Origin: [Clostridium] citroniae WAL-17108
GTDB lineage: Bacteria; Bacillota; Clostridia; Lachnospirales; Lachnospiraceae
DNA: 64,000 nucleotides
Assembly: GCF_000233455.1 (NCBI RefSeq)
Contig: NZ_JH376428.1
Span: 183,714-247,713, forward strand
Direction: 5' to 3'
In this document: one piece after another, positions 17,663 through 25,487 of the stretch
Position numbering within the stretch: position 1 is the stretch's first letter
How the letters are laid out: every line of letters starts with the position of its first letter
Notes under the pieces: model-generated
The model's database searches: none
Told to the model about the DNA's origin: nothing
What the model saw: only the letters and a program-made list of their open reading frames with translations
Program-made: the position numbers and the translations under genes

Positions 17663-18733
17663 TCAATCCAGTTCACGTAATAAATCCAGGCTCACCTGTC
17701 TACGCTTACTTATTACCTTTTTAATAGGTGCTTCTGCTTCACTTTCTAATTCTTCCAAATCATCCAAAATAGTAAATGTCCTTTTCCTGGTTTCTAAGCG
17801 TTCTCTTTGTTCTTCCATCGCTTTTTTACCTAATTGGGAAATATATTCAACAGGAAATCCCAAGCCCGATGCACACACTATATTTGTGTTACCATTATTT
17901 CCTACAAACACATTCTCCGGATTTCCTATCGCTTTTATGATCTCCTGTGCATTTATATCATTCCCCCTCTGATTAATCATTCCTATATGTGCCACGATTC
18001 TGTCATTACCAATAGGAAGAAAGATATTTTTTGCAGTGAGCGAATCTATCATATCTTGTGTGGTTACTTTTTTAATTACGTCTTGTGACTCGACTTTATC
18101 GGAACGCATAGCAATTACAAATGCTCCATGATCTGATAGCATCTTATATTTCTCCGAATCATCAAAATTTGATGTGGCTGATGTTGAATCATCCGTAAAA
18201 AACGCATCCAGCATGTTCACCAAATTAAAATTGATCATATCCAAGTTATTGGAATATTCATTATTTACAAAGATGATTGATCCCATCTCAGGGATTTCCA
18301 TCAACTCCTTAGCTGCATCATAAGCATTGAGTCTTTTTTTAATAGGTTCATTTGCTCTTGGCATCATTAGACAGGCACAGACAATTTTATCTTTTAATGT
18401 ACATGCTATATTTGCCAGATGTGTAATCGAACCAGAGCCAGTTGTTCCACCGCCCGTTGACACAAGTAAAATTACTTTCTCCTTTATATCTCTCACCTTC
18501 TTTAGAATATCCTTATTGTTCTTTAACGCTTCAAATGCCAAACTCCTATCACCTGCTAATCCGTCATATCCGTTTAGCAATAATACATTCTTTGCCTCTG
18601 GGATTGTCTTATTATCCTGTGTTGACCCATTAATAAGGTAAGAACTATAGTTTTTCTGTTGGAACCGGAATCCAACCCGTTCACCACCTAATCCAATACC
18701 TATTACAAAAACCTCATCTTTGATCATTTTCAT
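17663..18733 (-). CDS. tubZ: TubZ-like tubulin/FtsZ-family GTPase
   Basis: 356 residues. The nucleotide-binding T1 loop is GIGLGGERVG (12-21) and the tubulin signature T4 loop is GGGTTGSGS (94-102, one residue longer than the GGGTGSG of FtsZ). The length, lack of an FtsZ C-terminal peptide, and basic tail (KKVISKRRQVSLDLL) fit plasmid and phage TubZ/PhuZ cytomotive filaments rather than host FtsZ. TubZ treadmilling filaments drag TubR-bound plasmid DNA to cell poles, or position phage DNA. The gene overlaps the small winged-helix gene upstream by 20 bp, exactly the tubR-tubZ arrangement. The T7 catalytic loop (around INFNLVNMLD, 170s) diverges from FtsZ. Confidence 0.85.
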   Translation of the reverse strand: MKMIKDEVFVIGIGLGGERVGFRFQQKNYSSYLINGSTQDNKTIPEAKNVLLLNGYDGLAGDRSLAFEALKNNKDILKKVRDIKEKVILLVSTGGGTTGSGSITHLANIACTLKDKIVCACLMMPRANEPIKKRLNAYDAAKELMEIPEMGSIIFVNNEYSNNLDMINFNLVNMLDAFFTDDSTSATSNFDDSEKYKMLSDHGAFVIAMRSDKVESQDVIKKVTTQDMIDSLTAKNIFLPIGNDRIVAHIGMINQRGNDINAQEIIKAIGNPENVFVGNNGNTNIVCASGLGFPVEYISQLGKKAMEEQRERLETRKRTFTILDDLEELESEAEAPIKKVISKRRQVSLDLLRELD

Positions 18734-18977
18734 TACCTCCGTTTTCTATGAGCCTTATCCCCTTCTCTAGCAGATAAAAGGTATCTGCATTGGTTGACTT
18801 ACATCCCTTATTTACATAGCCATGCTTACATAGATCCATCATCTTACGATACGTTGTTGGCCTTGATGTGTTTACTACACTCATTATCTCTTGTATCGTT
18901 GCACTCTCAAAATGGCTTGTGCAGCCTTTCTTCTTTAGAAACTTCATAATTACATAATCTAATCTTTTTAGTTCCAT
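18714..18977 (-). CDS. tubR: TubR-like winged-helix DNA-binding protein
   Basis: 87 residues, a single winged helix: ATIQEIMSVVNTSRPTTYRKMMDLCKHG is the HTH, followed by a hairpin wing. TubR dimers bind centromere repeats (tubC) upstream of the operon and hook DNA to TubZ filaments. GGAAAGGAAAG precedes the ATG. Small size, overlap with tubZ and order tubR-tubZ support the call; sequence similarity alone would only say winged-helix regulator. Confidence 0.7.
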   Translation of the reverse strand: MELKRLDYVIMKFLKKKGCTSHFESATIQEIMSVVNTSRPTTYRKMMDLCKHGYVNKGCKSTNADTFYLLEKGIRLIENGGNENDQR

Positions 18978-19240
18978 AGCTTTCCTTTCCTATAAAATAT
19001 GTGTTACTTTGGTGGTCTTATCTGTTACTATGCCTTTCTTCATTGTAGGTTAGCTGTTCACTAAAACCTAAAATATATAGGCTTTCACCCCCTTATATGA
19101 GGTAAACAGCCTTGTCTTCTTATTCATCCAGTCACTTTCCTTATTCAGTTATCAAGGTGCACTTAATAAGCCTATTACCTTTTGGTAATAAGAATATTAT
19201 CTTTATAAACTTGTAGCAAAAATTGGAATGATAGCAGAAA
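18978..19240. promoter_or_regulatory. Candidate centromere/operator region upstream of tubRZ
   Basis: Gene-free leader where tubC would be expected. Contains ATTACC-TTTT-GGTAAT (19187-19202 region) and repeated TGTTACT words near 18990-19030. I see no clean iteron array, so the site assignment rests mainly on position. Confidence 0.35.
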
Positions 19241-19243
19241 CGC

Positions 19244-19272
19244 TTGACAATAATAATACAAATATGTAATAA
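19244..19272 (+). promoter_or_regulatory. Sigma-70-type promoter for a small RNA
   Basis: TTGACA at 19244-19249, 17-bp spacer, TAATAA at 19267-19272. Points away from tubRZ into a structured, gene-free stretch ending in a terminator. Confidence 0.6.
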
Positions 19273-19278
19273 TGACGT

Positions 19279-19360
19279 TGTGTAGCTTCTGCTATGCAAT
19301 AAGGTTATGTAAGACTCGTCCGAGGTGCGCTAACACCGTTTGAGGATGGGTCTTTTTGTT
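19279..19360 (+). ncRNA. Putative structured small RNA with intrinsic terminator
   Basis: About 80 nt between a good promoter and TTTTTGTT. The 3' half folds as AGACTCGTCC (19312-19321) with GGATGGGTCT (19344-19353) around an inner GGTG/CACC hairpin (19324-19337). No reading frame or ribosome site is present. Next to tubRZ it could be a copy-number or incompatibility RNA, but no known RNA family is recognised. Confidence 0.55.
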
Positions 19361-19455
19361 TCTGTATGTATCAGTATAAGTCGAACGTCCGTTCTTGTCA
19401 AGAGAGACTCGAACATATGTTTGTTTTTCTGAAGTAATGATGCTTCTTTAAGAGA

Positions 19456-19644
19456 TCACATCATACATGCCACACATATGATTGAATCATTCTTTGCATA
19501 TTTGCTCTCAAAGGTTTTTGCTTCTTCCTTATTAGAGAAATGACGTTCGTCAATTATGGTGCTTTCAAATAGATCTAACTGGATTACAATCACTTTCCAA
19601 AACTTTGTAGCTGCCATAGTGATAGGTGTTACGAGTGTATTCAA
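19456..19644 (-). CDS. Small hypothetical protein, 62 residues
   Basis: Starts at ATG 19644 with AGAGGATC upstream. Contains VIVIQLDLFESTIIDERHFS and a K/E-rich helix, ending SIICVACMM. No family known. It is divergent from the XRE regulator at 19804, across a shared operator region. Confidence 0.5.
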   Translation of the reverse strand: MNTLVTPITMAATKFWKVIVIQLDLFESTIIDERHFSNKEEAKTFESKYAKNDSIICVACMM

Positions 19645-19803
19645 TTCTTTGATCCTCTTTTCTTTAATTATTTGTTAGTCTGTGGTATGATGTAAGTACT
19701 ATTTACATTGAATATAGTATAATACGGATATTTCAGTATTTCAAGTAGTTTTACTGAATTTTCAGTATTCTAGCATATTATACAAAAATAGAGGGTACAT
19801 GTT
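19645..19803. promoter_or_regulatory. Divergent promoter with TTCAGTA operator repeats
   Basis: TTTCAGTATT (19730-19739 region), TTACTGAATTTTCAGTATT (19752-19770 region): direct and inverted copies of TTCAGTA ahead of the XRE gene, with TATAATAC-like -10 sequence between. Probably the binding sites of that repressor. Confidence 0.5.
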
Positions 19804-20031
19804 ATGAATAATATACAAGTCGCAAATATTATCAAAGAGTTATGCAAAACAAAAAAAATCACCATAAAGAACCTATTAGAACTTTGTGATATCAATAAGG
19901 GATTTATCTATGATTTGGAACATAAACAAGCATCTCCTTCATGTGATAAGATTTCCAAGATAGCCGACTACCTTGATTGCTCTGTGGACTATCTGCTTGG
20001 GAGAACGGATAATCCAAATGTAAACAGATGA
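19804..20031 (+). CDS. XRE-family transcriptional regulator
   Basis: 75 residues, a single Cro/C1-type HTH: IKNLLELCDINKGFIYDLEH then SPSCDKISKIADYLDCSVDYLLGR, the standard XRE ending. GAGGG ribosome site lies 9-12 nt upstream. Divergent from a minus-strand small gene, with TTCAGTA repeats between; a likely autorepressor of the element. A terminator follows directly. Confidence 0.92.
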   Translation: MNNIQVANIIKELCKTKKITIKNLLELCDINKGFIYDLEHKQASPSCDKISKIADYLDCSVDYLLGRTDNPNVNR

Positions 20032-20048
20032 CTTTAGGCAATAATAAA

Positions 20049-20088
20049 AGAGCCTTTGGGGATATGTTATCCATTGGCTCTGTCTTTT
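20049..20088 (+). terminator. Terminator after the XRE gene
   Basis: AGAGCC (20049-20054) pairs with GGCTCT (20076-20081), followed by GTCTTTT. Confidence 0.65.
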
Positions 20089-20923
20089 CATTATATCTAT
20101 TAGCCTTGATCATTGGTGGTCGATCCATTCTGATTTGCAGTATCAAAATAAATAGCTTATCTCCATTTGGAGTAGAGCTAATTTCATCAATTGGACTTCT
20201 TCTCCAGATGGAGTAGATGTTAAGAGATAATTTTTCTCAAAATTGCAAAAAGTGGAAACTAATTGTTCTCCAAGGACATTTATAAACTCCTCATATCGTG
20301 TTTTTTAATTCCGAAACTTTCGGAACTGATACCTATTACTACCATATTCCCATGGGACTTTGACTACGATGACATGTCAGACCTTATACTATATATTAGG
20401 GATTACAATGGAGATGGGGCCTGTGGTATAAGTAAGGATATATCTGTAATTCAAATTATTACAGTATCAAATACTTTGATATTCCATTTCCGAACTGAGA
20501 TTTTTTCTCACGATATTTCACTCATATCCTATAACCCCTTGTTTTCTAAGCATTTCTCTATATATTAGTAATCATTCCTAATTCATCATATCTGCTCCAA
20601 CATGGTTGAAACCCTTAGTGAAATAGAGAGTTTGCCGAACTCGTCTTAAAAGATGACATATTGTGACTTTCATTCACACCACTAACGACAAAGTTCCTTG
20701 TAAAATAAGGCTTTTCATCCTGTTACCGATTTTATGCCGAACCCCTAATCTTTTGATCAATATAGGCTTAAATATAATCTCTTTTCCTAGTAAATAGGTA
20801 GGTTTATCATCTTTATTCCCACTGCTACCGAACCTCTCACCGAACACTATTTTTCCAGCAAAAAAGCAGATATTATCATCTTGGATACCTGCTTCTACCT
20901 TTTCTTTATTATATTGATTGTTG
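20089..20923. other. Long stretch without a convincing gene
   Basis: Nothing clearly coding. A 96-codon minus-strand frame (20674-20964) overlaps the glyoxalase-like gene and reads KIVFGERFGSSGNKDD; the CCGAAC word recurs five times here (20,637-20,840), suggesting decayed repetitive or coding DNA. Confidence 0.4.
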
Positions 20924-21292
20924 TTACTTTTTGCACAAACAAAATGGATGTCCTGCTGGATCAAACATAGTTACATAATCTTTTCCTCCAAATTGTACTT
21001 TTGATTTTACGGCGCCTAACAATTCTGCCCTTTTAACCATTTCCATAACATTGTCAACCTGAAAATCAAAATGCATCTGTTTTTGCTGCCTTCCAGCTTC
21101 TTCGGGCCATACAGGAGGAACGTATCCCTCTTCTTCAACAAACAAAAAGACGATTCCTGATGAACTACGGACAGCTGGGCGTGCAAACAGTTCACACATT
21201 TCCCACCCCAATAATTTACTATAAAAAGTTTGTAACTTTCTCTCATCATCACAATCGACCATAACATTACCTAGAGTCACTTCACTTGTCAT
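20924..21292 (-). CDS. VOC-superfamily (glyoxalase-like) protein
   Basis: About 122 residues from ATG 21292. One glyoxalase/bleomycin-resistance-type repeat pair: LGNVMVDCDDERKLQTFYSK, GIVFLFVEE, KQMHFDFQVDN, and the closing TMFDPAGHPFCLC. This family binds a metal and acts on small toxic or antibiotic substrates. An in-frame TTG at 21364 would add 24 residues without improving the domain. It is a metabolic gene out of place among element genes, so probably cargo. Confidence 0.85.
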   Translation of the reverse strand: MTSEVTLGNVMVDCDDERKLQTFYSKLLGWEMCELFARPAVRSSSGIVFLFVEEEGYVPPVWPEEAGRQQKQMHFDFQVDNVMEMVKRAELLGAVKSKVQFGGKDYVTMFDPAGHPFCLCKK

Positions 21293-21368
21293 GTTTAAAT
21301 CACCACTATCCTTATATTTTGGATGTTCCCGTGCAAACGGTTTGGGTGAAATGTATATTCCCAAACAG

Positions 21369-21932
21369 CTACAGCTTACCTTGCATAAGCGCTATTTTTA
21401 CCGCAAAATTATATAGCCCATTAATCTGTTGGTTATCAAGCTTGATTTTCGTCTTAATCAATTTACCTTGTGCTGCCACCAATAAATCATACATTCCTAA
21501 ATAGCACCACTCCCATAAGCAGGATACAAAATTATATTCTATCATCAGGGGTGCTAATTCTTTGCGTATATGATCACATAAAGTCCGCGAAATACCAGCC
21601 TGCTCTAGCAATATATAAGTCCGTTCTTTTTCTTTTGCCACAATCTCGGTATCTAAAAATTCTTCTAATATAAGAAACCAGTTATCTTGCACATGTATCT
21701 TTTCTATATGATTCTTGATACAAAATGAAAGCAACTCTCCTTCATACACTCGGTTTACAAAAAATATATTACCTTGTTTAGTTAACAGTGCTGAAGGGAT
21801 AAAACTAGATGTATATGCAGATATTTCACTTGCATGAAGCATTGTTTTATACTTGAATTCAGCATATGGATAATCAGAATTGTCATACTCTATATGATTA
21901 TCGCTTATTATCATCGTTTCTTTTTTATTCAT
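21369..21932 (-). CDS. Hypothetical protein, 187 residues
   Basis: No family recognised. Helical, with SEISAYTSSFIPSALLTKQGNI and a WFLILEEFLDTEIV segment; no membrane helix. Its start overlaps the end of the coiled-coil gene upstream by 8 bp (coupled), and the glyoxalase-like gene follows, so the three may be one operon. Confidence 0.6.
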   Translation of the reverse strand: MNKKETMIISDNHIEYDNSDYPYAEFKYKTMLHASEISAYTSSFIPSALLTKQGNIFFVNRVYEGELLSFCIKNHIEKIHVQDNWFLILEEFLDTEIVAKEKERTYILLEQAGISRTLCDHIRKELAPLMIEYNFVSCLWEWCYLGMYDLLVAAQGKLIKTKIKLDNQQINGLYNFAVKIALMQGKL

Positions 21933-22305
21933 ATCCTACTATCTTTTTCCGAAGTTCTGCCGCTTTAGCATATATAAGGTTCCTCTGCCACTCTGTCAAA
22001 TCATCATTTCTTTTATTTAATATCTGGCGTTTATGTATCCCATGCTCAACCTGCTTATAATATGTATCTAAATCTTCCGCAAAGTTCATGTCCCATACTT
22101 CAGATGCTACCAACCTGGATTCCCCATTGATTAGAATAATAGAATATCCAGATGGATTTTTTTCATATACACATTTAACATCCTGCACGTTCTCTGCGTC
22201 AAATGCCTTATGCCACTCTATAAGTATCTCTTCTCGTTCACGCAACAATATATTTATCTGCTCTGTTATATCCTCTAATTGCTTTTCACATTCCTTCAAT
22301 TGCAT
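21925..22305 (-). CDS. Coiled-coil hypothetical protein, 126 residues
   Basis: Residues 1-35 (LKECEKQLEDITEQINILLREREE) form a heptad-like coiled coil; the rest is mixed alpha/beta with SGYSIILINGESRLVASEVWD. Unknown role. Coupled to the next gene by overlap. Confidence 0.6.
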   Translation of the reverse strand: MQLKECEKQLEDITEQINILLREREEILIEWHKAFDAENVQDVKCVYEKNPSGYSIILINGESRLVASEVWDMNFAEDLDTYYKQVEHGIHKRQILNKRNDDLTEWQRNLIYAKAAELRKKIVGYE

Positions 22306-22438
22306 ATGCTATACCCCCTTTGATAGTTGGGTAATTAGTATAGCATGCCCGTATGGAAATATCCATTTGCAATATTACCAGCATGTGATAGAAAACATTT
22401 TGCAGATTAGACATTGACAGTAACCAAGGCCATTACAA

Positions 22439-22576
22439 TTAGAAGTTCCTGTAATACCACCTGTAACCACATTCCCTACACGCTCTATCTGTTGCTTGGA
22501 ATTGAAGATCAGGAAATGCAGCTATTGCTTTCTCTTCTGTCATTCCAGATCTTATCGGTAATATAAGTTCTTGCAT
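22439..22576 (-). CDS. Small CxxC protein, 45 residues
   Basis: ATG 22576 overlaps the preceding stop as TGATG, so it is translated by coupling. Reads MQELILPIRSGMTEEKAIAA and ends ACRECGYRWYYRNF; the single CxxC suggests half a zinc knuckle or a dimer-bridged metal site. No function known. Confidence 0.6.
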   Translation of the reverse strand: MQELILPIRSGMTEEKAIAAFPDLQFQATDRACRECGYRWYYRNF

Positions 22577-22833
22577 CACGCCTCCGGCTGTAGGTCAGCC
22601 GTTATTTCCATTAGTTCATTAAGCAACTTCTCTATCTCTTGTATCTTCTTATCCCCCCTATTAATAACTAGGTAATTTTCCTTCATACTCTTTCCATTAA
22701 TATGCCTACTAACAAGCACCTTCTTCTGAATCTCCCATAATATATTTTGTTCTGTCTCAGAAAGATAATTCTCACAATCCTCCTGCTCTAATACAAGATA
22801 TCTTTTGTTCTTCTTTTCGACCATGACGTTCAC
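22576..22833 (-). CDS. Hypothetical protein, 82-85 residues
   Basis: Start at ATG 22824 or 22833 (TAGGTGA just upstream of the former). Basic N-terminus (KKNKRYLVLEQEDCENYL) then a helical acidic C-terminus (KKIQEIEKLLNELMEI). Unknown; translationally coupled to the CxxC gene. Confidence 0.6.
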   Translation of the reverse strand: MNVMVEKKNKRYLVLEQEDCENYLSETEQNILWEIQKKVLVSRHINGKSMKENYLVINRGDKKIQEIEKLLNELMEITADLQPEA

Positions 22834-23008
22834 CTACCAGCCTTATTTGATACATAGCATATATAAATTATACCATTATTTAAGATTAATGAATAGGAAA
22901 TCCGGATTAACCTCTGCATAATAAACCTATTTTTAAACATAGAAAGGAATCACTTTCCTTATCGAAAAGCGGTTCCAATCAAATCAAAAAATAATATCTA
23001 CTTTACAA

Positions 23009-23317
23009 TTATTTATCTAATAACCCCGAAAAAAGCACTCCATAATCAAACATTTTCATACACAAAGTTTCTGTGATCACTTCATATTTATCAATGATAA
23101 TTTCTATATCCTCATCTTCTTTCCCATCCATTCCCAGTCTTTCACATAGGCGATGATAGGCATTCATTATCTCTGTATATGCCTGTTCACATACCTTACC
23201 CTCTAAGAATTCATCCTCCACGTACTTGCACTCTTCAGGCGGATTGTCTTTAAACTCCAACGTACCATTCATTAAATCATAGATTAGTTTCTTGCGTACT
23301 TCCATAACCCTATTCAT
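23009..23317 (-). CDS. Hypothetical protein, 102 residues
   Basis: Mostly helical and acidic (KVCEQAYTEIMNAYHRLCERLGMDG, DEDIEIIIDKYEVI). I recall similar DUF-type proteins in phages but cannot name one. Divergent from the XRE gene at 23432 with paired TTTGTCTCA boxes between them, so probably controlled by that regulator. Confidence 0.6.
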   Translation of the reverse strand: MNRVMEVRKKLIYDLMNGTLEFKDNPPEECKYVEDEFLEGKVCEQAYTEIMNAYHRLCERLGMDGKEDEDIEIIIDKYEVITETLCMKMFDYGVLFSGLLDK

Positions 23318-23335
23318 ATTTATATTATCCTTCCG

Positions 23336-23409
23336 TTTGTCTCACTTTTACAACCGATTTTACAGCTTAATTAGAGTAAAATCAAGTGAAAGTGCAAAAA
23401 ATGAGACAA
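23336..23409. promoter_or_regulatory. Operator boxes between divergent genes
   Basis: TTTGTCTCA (23336-23344) and its exact inverse TGAGACAAA (23401-23409) flank the divergent promoter, with an inner ACTTTTA/AGTGAAAG pair. Likely binding sites for the XRE protein encoded at 23432. Confidence 0.55.
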
Positions 23410-23431
23410 AGACACGGATTGAGGAAGATAT

Positions 23432-23719
23432 ATGGAAAAACTACGTCCTAATGATGGTGGAAAAAACATCATTGCTGACCAGCTTAAAGCTTTACGGAAC
23501 CAACACGGCCTTTCACAGCGCGATCTAGCAGACAAATTGCAACTATTCGGCTTGAACTTTGATAAGAATATAATCACCAGGATTGAAACCAGCAAACGTT
23601 TTGTAAACGACTTTGAATTAAAAGCGTTGTCTGCTTTTTTCGATGTATCCTATTCCTATTTGCTTGATGGGATCCCAACAACGGAAGATTTAAAGAAACA
23701 TCCTGATCTGCCAACCTAA
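23432..23719 (+). CDS. XRE-family transcriptional regulator
   Basis: 95 residues. Cro/C1 HTH at about 14-70: IADQLKALRNQHGLSQRDLA, then ITRIETSKRFVNDFELKALS and FDVSYSYLLDG. Ribosome site GAGGAAG is 8 nt upstream. Second XRE protein of the element. A strong two-way terminator follows. Confidence 0.92.
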   Translation: MEKLRPNDGGKNIIADQLKALRNQHGLSQRDLADKLQLFGLNFDKNIITRIETSKRFVNDFELKALSAFFDVSYSYLLDGIPTTEDLKKHPDLPT

Positions 23720-23725
23720 TAATGA

Positions 23726-23790
23726 AAACAGGGGATTACTCCAATAGAGCGTATTTTTGCTCTGGATATGTAATCCCCTTAATCCTGTTC
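23726..23790. terminator. Bidirectional terminator
   Basis: AGGGGATTAC (23730-23739) pairs with GTAATCCCCT (23770-23779), extended by AACAGG/CCTGTT; separates the XRE gene from the converging gene at 23871. Confidence 0.7.
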
Positions 23791-23870
23791 CTTCTATAAT
23801 TATAGCAGCTTCGCACACTTTCGCAGTCCATCCTCTATCCTCTGCCTCTACAATCTAATAAATATCTATA

Positions 23871-24188
23871 TTATTTTACACAAGCAGAGTCAAGCTTATC
23901 ATACCCTTTGATCAATTCCCTCTGCAATCGTGCACCTACAATTAATCCTAGTTTAAAATAACATTCATCATGAGAAAATGCAAATTCAGTTAGAGCATCC
24001 AATAAATTATTGTCATCTACATCAGGATACCGTTCCTTAATTTGGTCTATGGTCTTGTCATAACTCTCCTCAATAGCCTTTTCACAATCATCAAGGTTAT
24101 TGTCCACAGATATATCCACTCCATCCATTAGGCACGTTATAAACGTATCTAAGCTTGCTCTGTCGGCTATCTCCTTTATTCTATTCAT
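23871..24188 (-). CDS. Hypothetical protein, 105 residues
   Basis: Helical acidic protein (NLDDCEKAIEESYDKTIDQIKE). The AFSHDECYFKLGLIVGARLQREL stretch resembles the C-terminal region of small DUF6809-like proteins of Clostridia. Divergent from the ribbon-helix-helix gene; the shared promoter contains TGCCGTCA repeats. Confidence 0.6.
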   Translation of the reverse strand: MNRIKEIADRASLDTFITCLMDGVDISVDNNLDDCEKAIEESYDKTIDQIKERYPDVDDNNLLDALTEFAFSHDECYFKLGLIVGARLQRELIKGYDKLDSACVK

Positions 24189-24232
24189 AATCCTCTCCTT
24201 TTCTATGCTCTAATATAAGTTCTATTATATTG

Positions 24233-24291
24233 CGCCGTCACTATGCCGTCAATTTATTTTTTGCCGTCATAATGGCTGTATAATGATGGCA
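24233..24291. promoter_or_regulatory. TGCCGTCA operator repeats
   Basis: Copies at 24234-24240 (GCCGTCA), 24244-24251 and 24262-24269 (TGCCGTCA), plus an inverted TGATGGCA at 24284-24291, ahead of the Arc-like gene. Short repeats one turn apart are typical ribbon-helix-helix operators. Confidence 0.55.
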
Positions 24292-24317
24292 TACTATCCA
24301 TATGGAGGTTTTAACAT

Positions 24318-24488
24318 ATGCACAATGATACATCCAAATTCACTATGCGCACAGATTCAGAATTGTTAAAGAAATTTAAGATTGTAGCTGATTATAATGG
24401 ACGTTCTGCAAATCGTGAGTTAGAAGTTCTTATGAAAAAGCACGTTGCTGAATTTGAGCAAATGCATGGAAAAATAGAGATAGAATGA
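24318..24488 (+). CDS. Arc-family ribbon-helix-helix DNA-binding protein
   Basis: 56 residues starting at ATG 24318 after TATGGAGG. Strand KFTMRTDSELLKKF, then helix 1 (LKKFKIVADYNG) and helix 2 (SANRELEVLMKKHVAEFE): the Arc/MetJ fold as in phage P22 Arc. Probably a repressor of its own divergent promoter. Confidence 0.85.
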   Translation: MHNDTSKFTMRTDSELLKKFKIVADYNGRSANRELEVLMKKHVAEFEQMHGKIEIE

Positions 24489-24501
24489 TCTTCAGTCAGA
24501 A

Positions 24502-24537
24502 AAAGAAGGAACCGTATTCCTTTGCCAGGAACCCATT
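24502..24537. terminator. Hairpin between converging genes
   Basis: AGAAGGAA and TTCCTTCT pair across about 18 nt just after the Arc-like gene and ahead of the recombinase stop. Confidence 0.5.
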
Positions 24538-24564
24538 CCTTCTATATTAATGTGGCTGCTCATC

Positions 24565-25110
24565 TTACAGTCTGAAATCATCCATAGCCTGATCAAGCCT
24601 ATCCTGGTTGATTCCAATGTACCTCAATGTGACGCTTGGAGATGAATGGTTAAACAATTCCTGAAGCAAGGCCACATCTTTCGTCTTCATATACATATGA
24701 TAACCAAACGTCTTTCTTAATGTATGTGTTCCAATCTCTCCGTTGATCCCCACCCTGACAGCTGCCTTATTTAGTATCCTATACGCCTGTACTCTGCTTA
24801 TAGGTTTGTTGTCGCCCTTCTGTGATTTAAACAGATATGCATCATCATCCATCCCGGCTATATACTTTTCAATTTCGTCAGCTATCCCGCTTATTTTTAT
24901 CCGCTTAAACTTTCCTGTCTTCTGTTCATGCATCTTGATATAGGATAAATCCTTTACATCAGATACTTTTAATTTCAAAATATCAGATATGCGTAAGCCA
25001 GTATTGATTCCCAGAACTAGCAGCATATAATCTCTGTATCCCATGCGTAACAGTTCACGCTTCATAGCTTCAAGTAGTTCCTTGTCCCTTATTGGCTGTA
25101 CTAATTCCAT
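24565..25110 (-). CDS. Small tyrosine recombinase (catalytic domain only)
   Basis: 181 residues from ATG 25110. Catalytic residues, counted from the upstream in-frame Met at 25140: R50 (NTGLRISDIL), H139-x-x-R142 (HTLRKTFG), H165 (NHSS) and Y174 (TLRYIG). It has no SAM-like core-binding N-terminal domain or arm-binding domain, so it resembles XerC/XerD-like or plasmid resolvase-type enzymes more than phage integrases. It could resolve dimers or integrate the element. TGTTACATTT repeats lie directly upstream. Confidence 0.9.
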   Translation of the reverse strand: MELVQPIRDKELLEAMKRELLRMGYRDYMLLVLGINTGLRISDILKLKVSDVKDLSYIKMHEQKTGKFKRIKISGIADEIEKYIAGMDDDAYLFKSQKGDNKPISRVQAYRILNKAAVRVGINGEIGTHTLRKTFGYHMYMKTKDVALLQELFNHSSPSVTLRYIGINQDRLDQAMDDFRL

Positions 25111-25194
25111 TACATCATCCCCCTCTGTCCATGCAAACATCAGTTCCTCTTAAAATCCACTATATTACATATAATGTACGATGTCAATATGATA

Positions 25195-25285
25195 TGTTAC
25201 ATTTAGAAAGATGGAATGGAAATCTTAAAATAATAGGTTCATTATGTTACATTTTAGGATACAGTATCACCCTTCTGTTACATTT
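25195..25285. repeat. Three direct repeats TGTTACATTT upstream of the recombinase gene
   Basis: Exact 10-mers at 25195-25204, 25245-25254 and 25276-25285. They could be accessory recombination sites or operators. Confidence 0.5.
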
Positions 25286-25301
25286 CAAAGAAAAATGCAC
25301 C

Positions 25302-25330
25302 CTAGCCACAAAGATTAGAGTGCAATCCAT
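25302..25330 (-). terminator. Terminator for the 39-codon gene
   Basis: TGCAC-CCTA and TAG-AGTGCA pair; on the minus strand the stem is followed by TTTTTCTTT. Confidence 0.55.
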
Positions 25331-25347
25331 TTTAATTCCTATTCATC

Positions 25348-25467
25348 TCATATCGATACATCCATACTGCTAAAATCAATTTCAAAATCAGAATAAATAC
25401 CTACAGGAACACTATCCGTAGAGCGGTAAAGCACCGGAATGCTTCGTGCTCGGTTAGGCAATAGCAT
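25348..25467 (-). CDS. Small hypothetical protein, 39 residues
   Basis: ATG 25467 has AAGGAAGG 7-9 nt upstream, a strong ribosome site. Reads MLLPNRARSIPVLYRSTDSV and ends EIDFSSMDVSI. No family known. It sits between a ribbon-helix-helix-like gene and a terminator. Confidence 0.55.
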   Translation of the reverse strand: MLLPNRARSIPVLYRSTDSVPVGIYSDFEIDFSSMDVSI

Positions 25468-25487
25468 AGTTTTACCTTCCTTATAAC

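Noticed and set aside
17663..18733. Cell-division FtsZ
   Set aside because: No FtsZ C-terminal peptide, a longer T4 loop, and a tubR-like overlapping partner fit TubZ better.
20674..20964. Minus-strand 96-codon frame
   Set aside because: Overlaps the glyoxalase-like gene, lacks a ribosome site and repeats the CCGAAC word; probably decayed DNA.
24565..25110. Standard phage integrase
   Set aside because: Lacks arm-binding and core-binding domains and is far from the att-like end.
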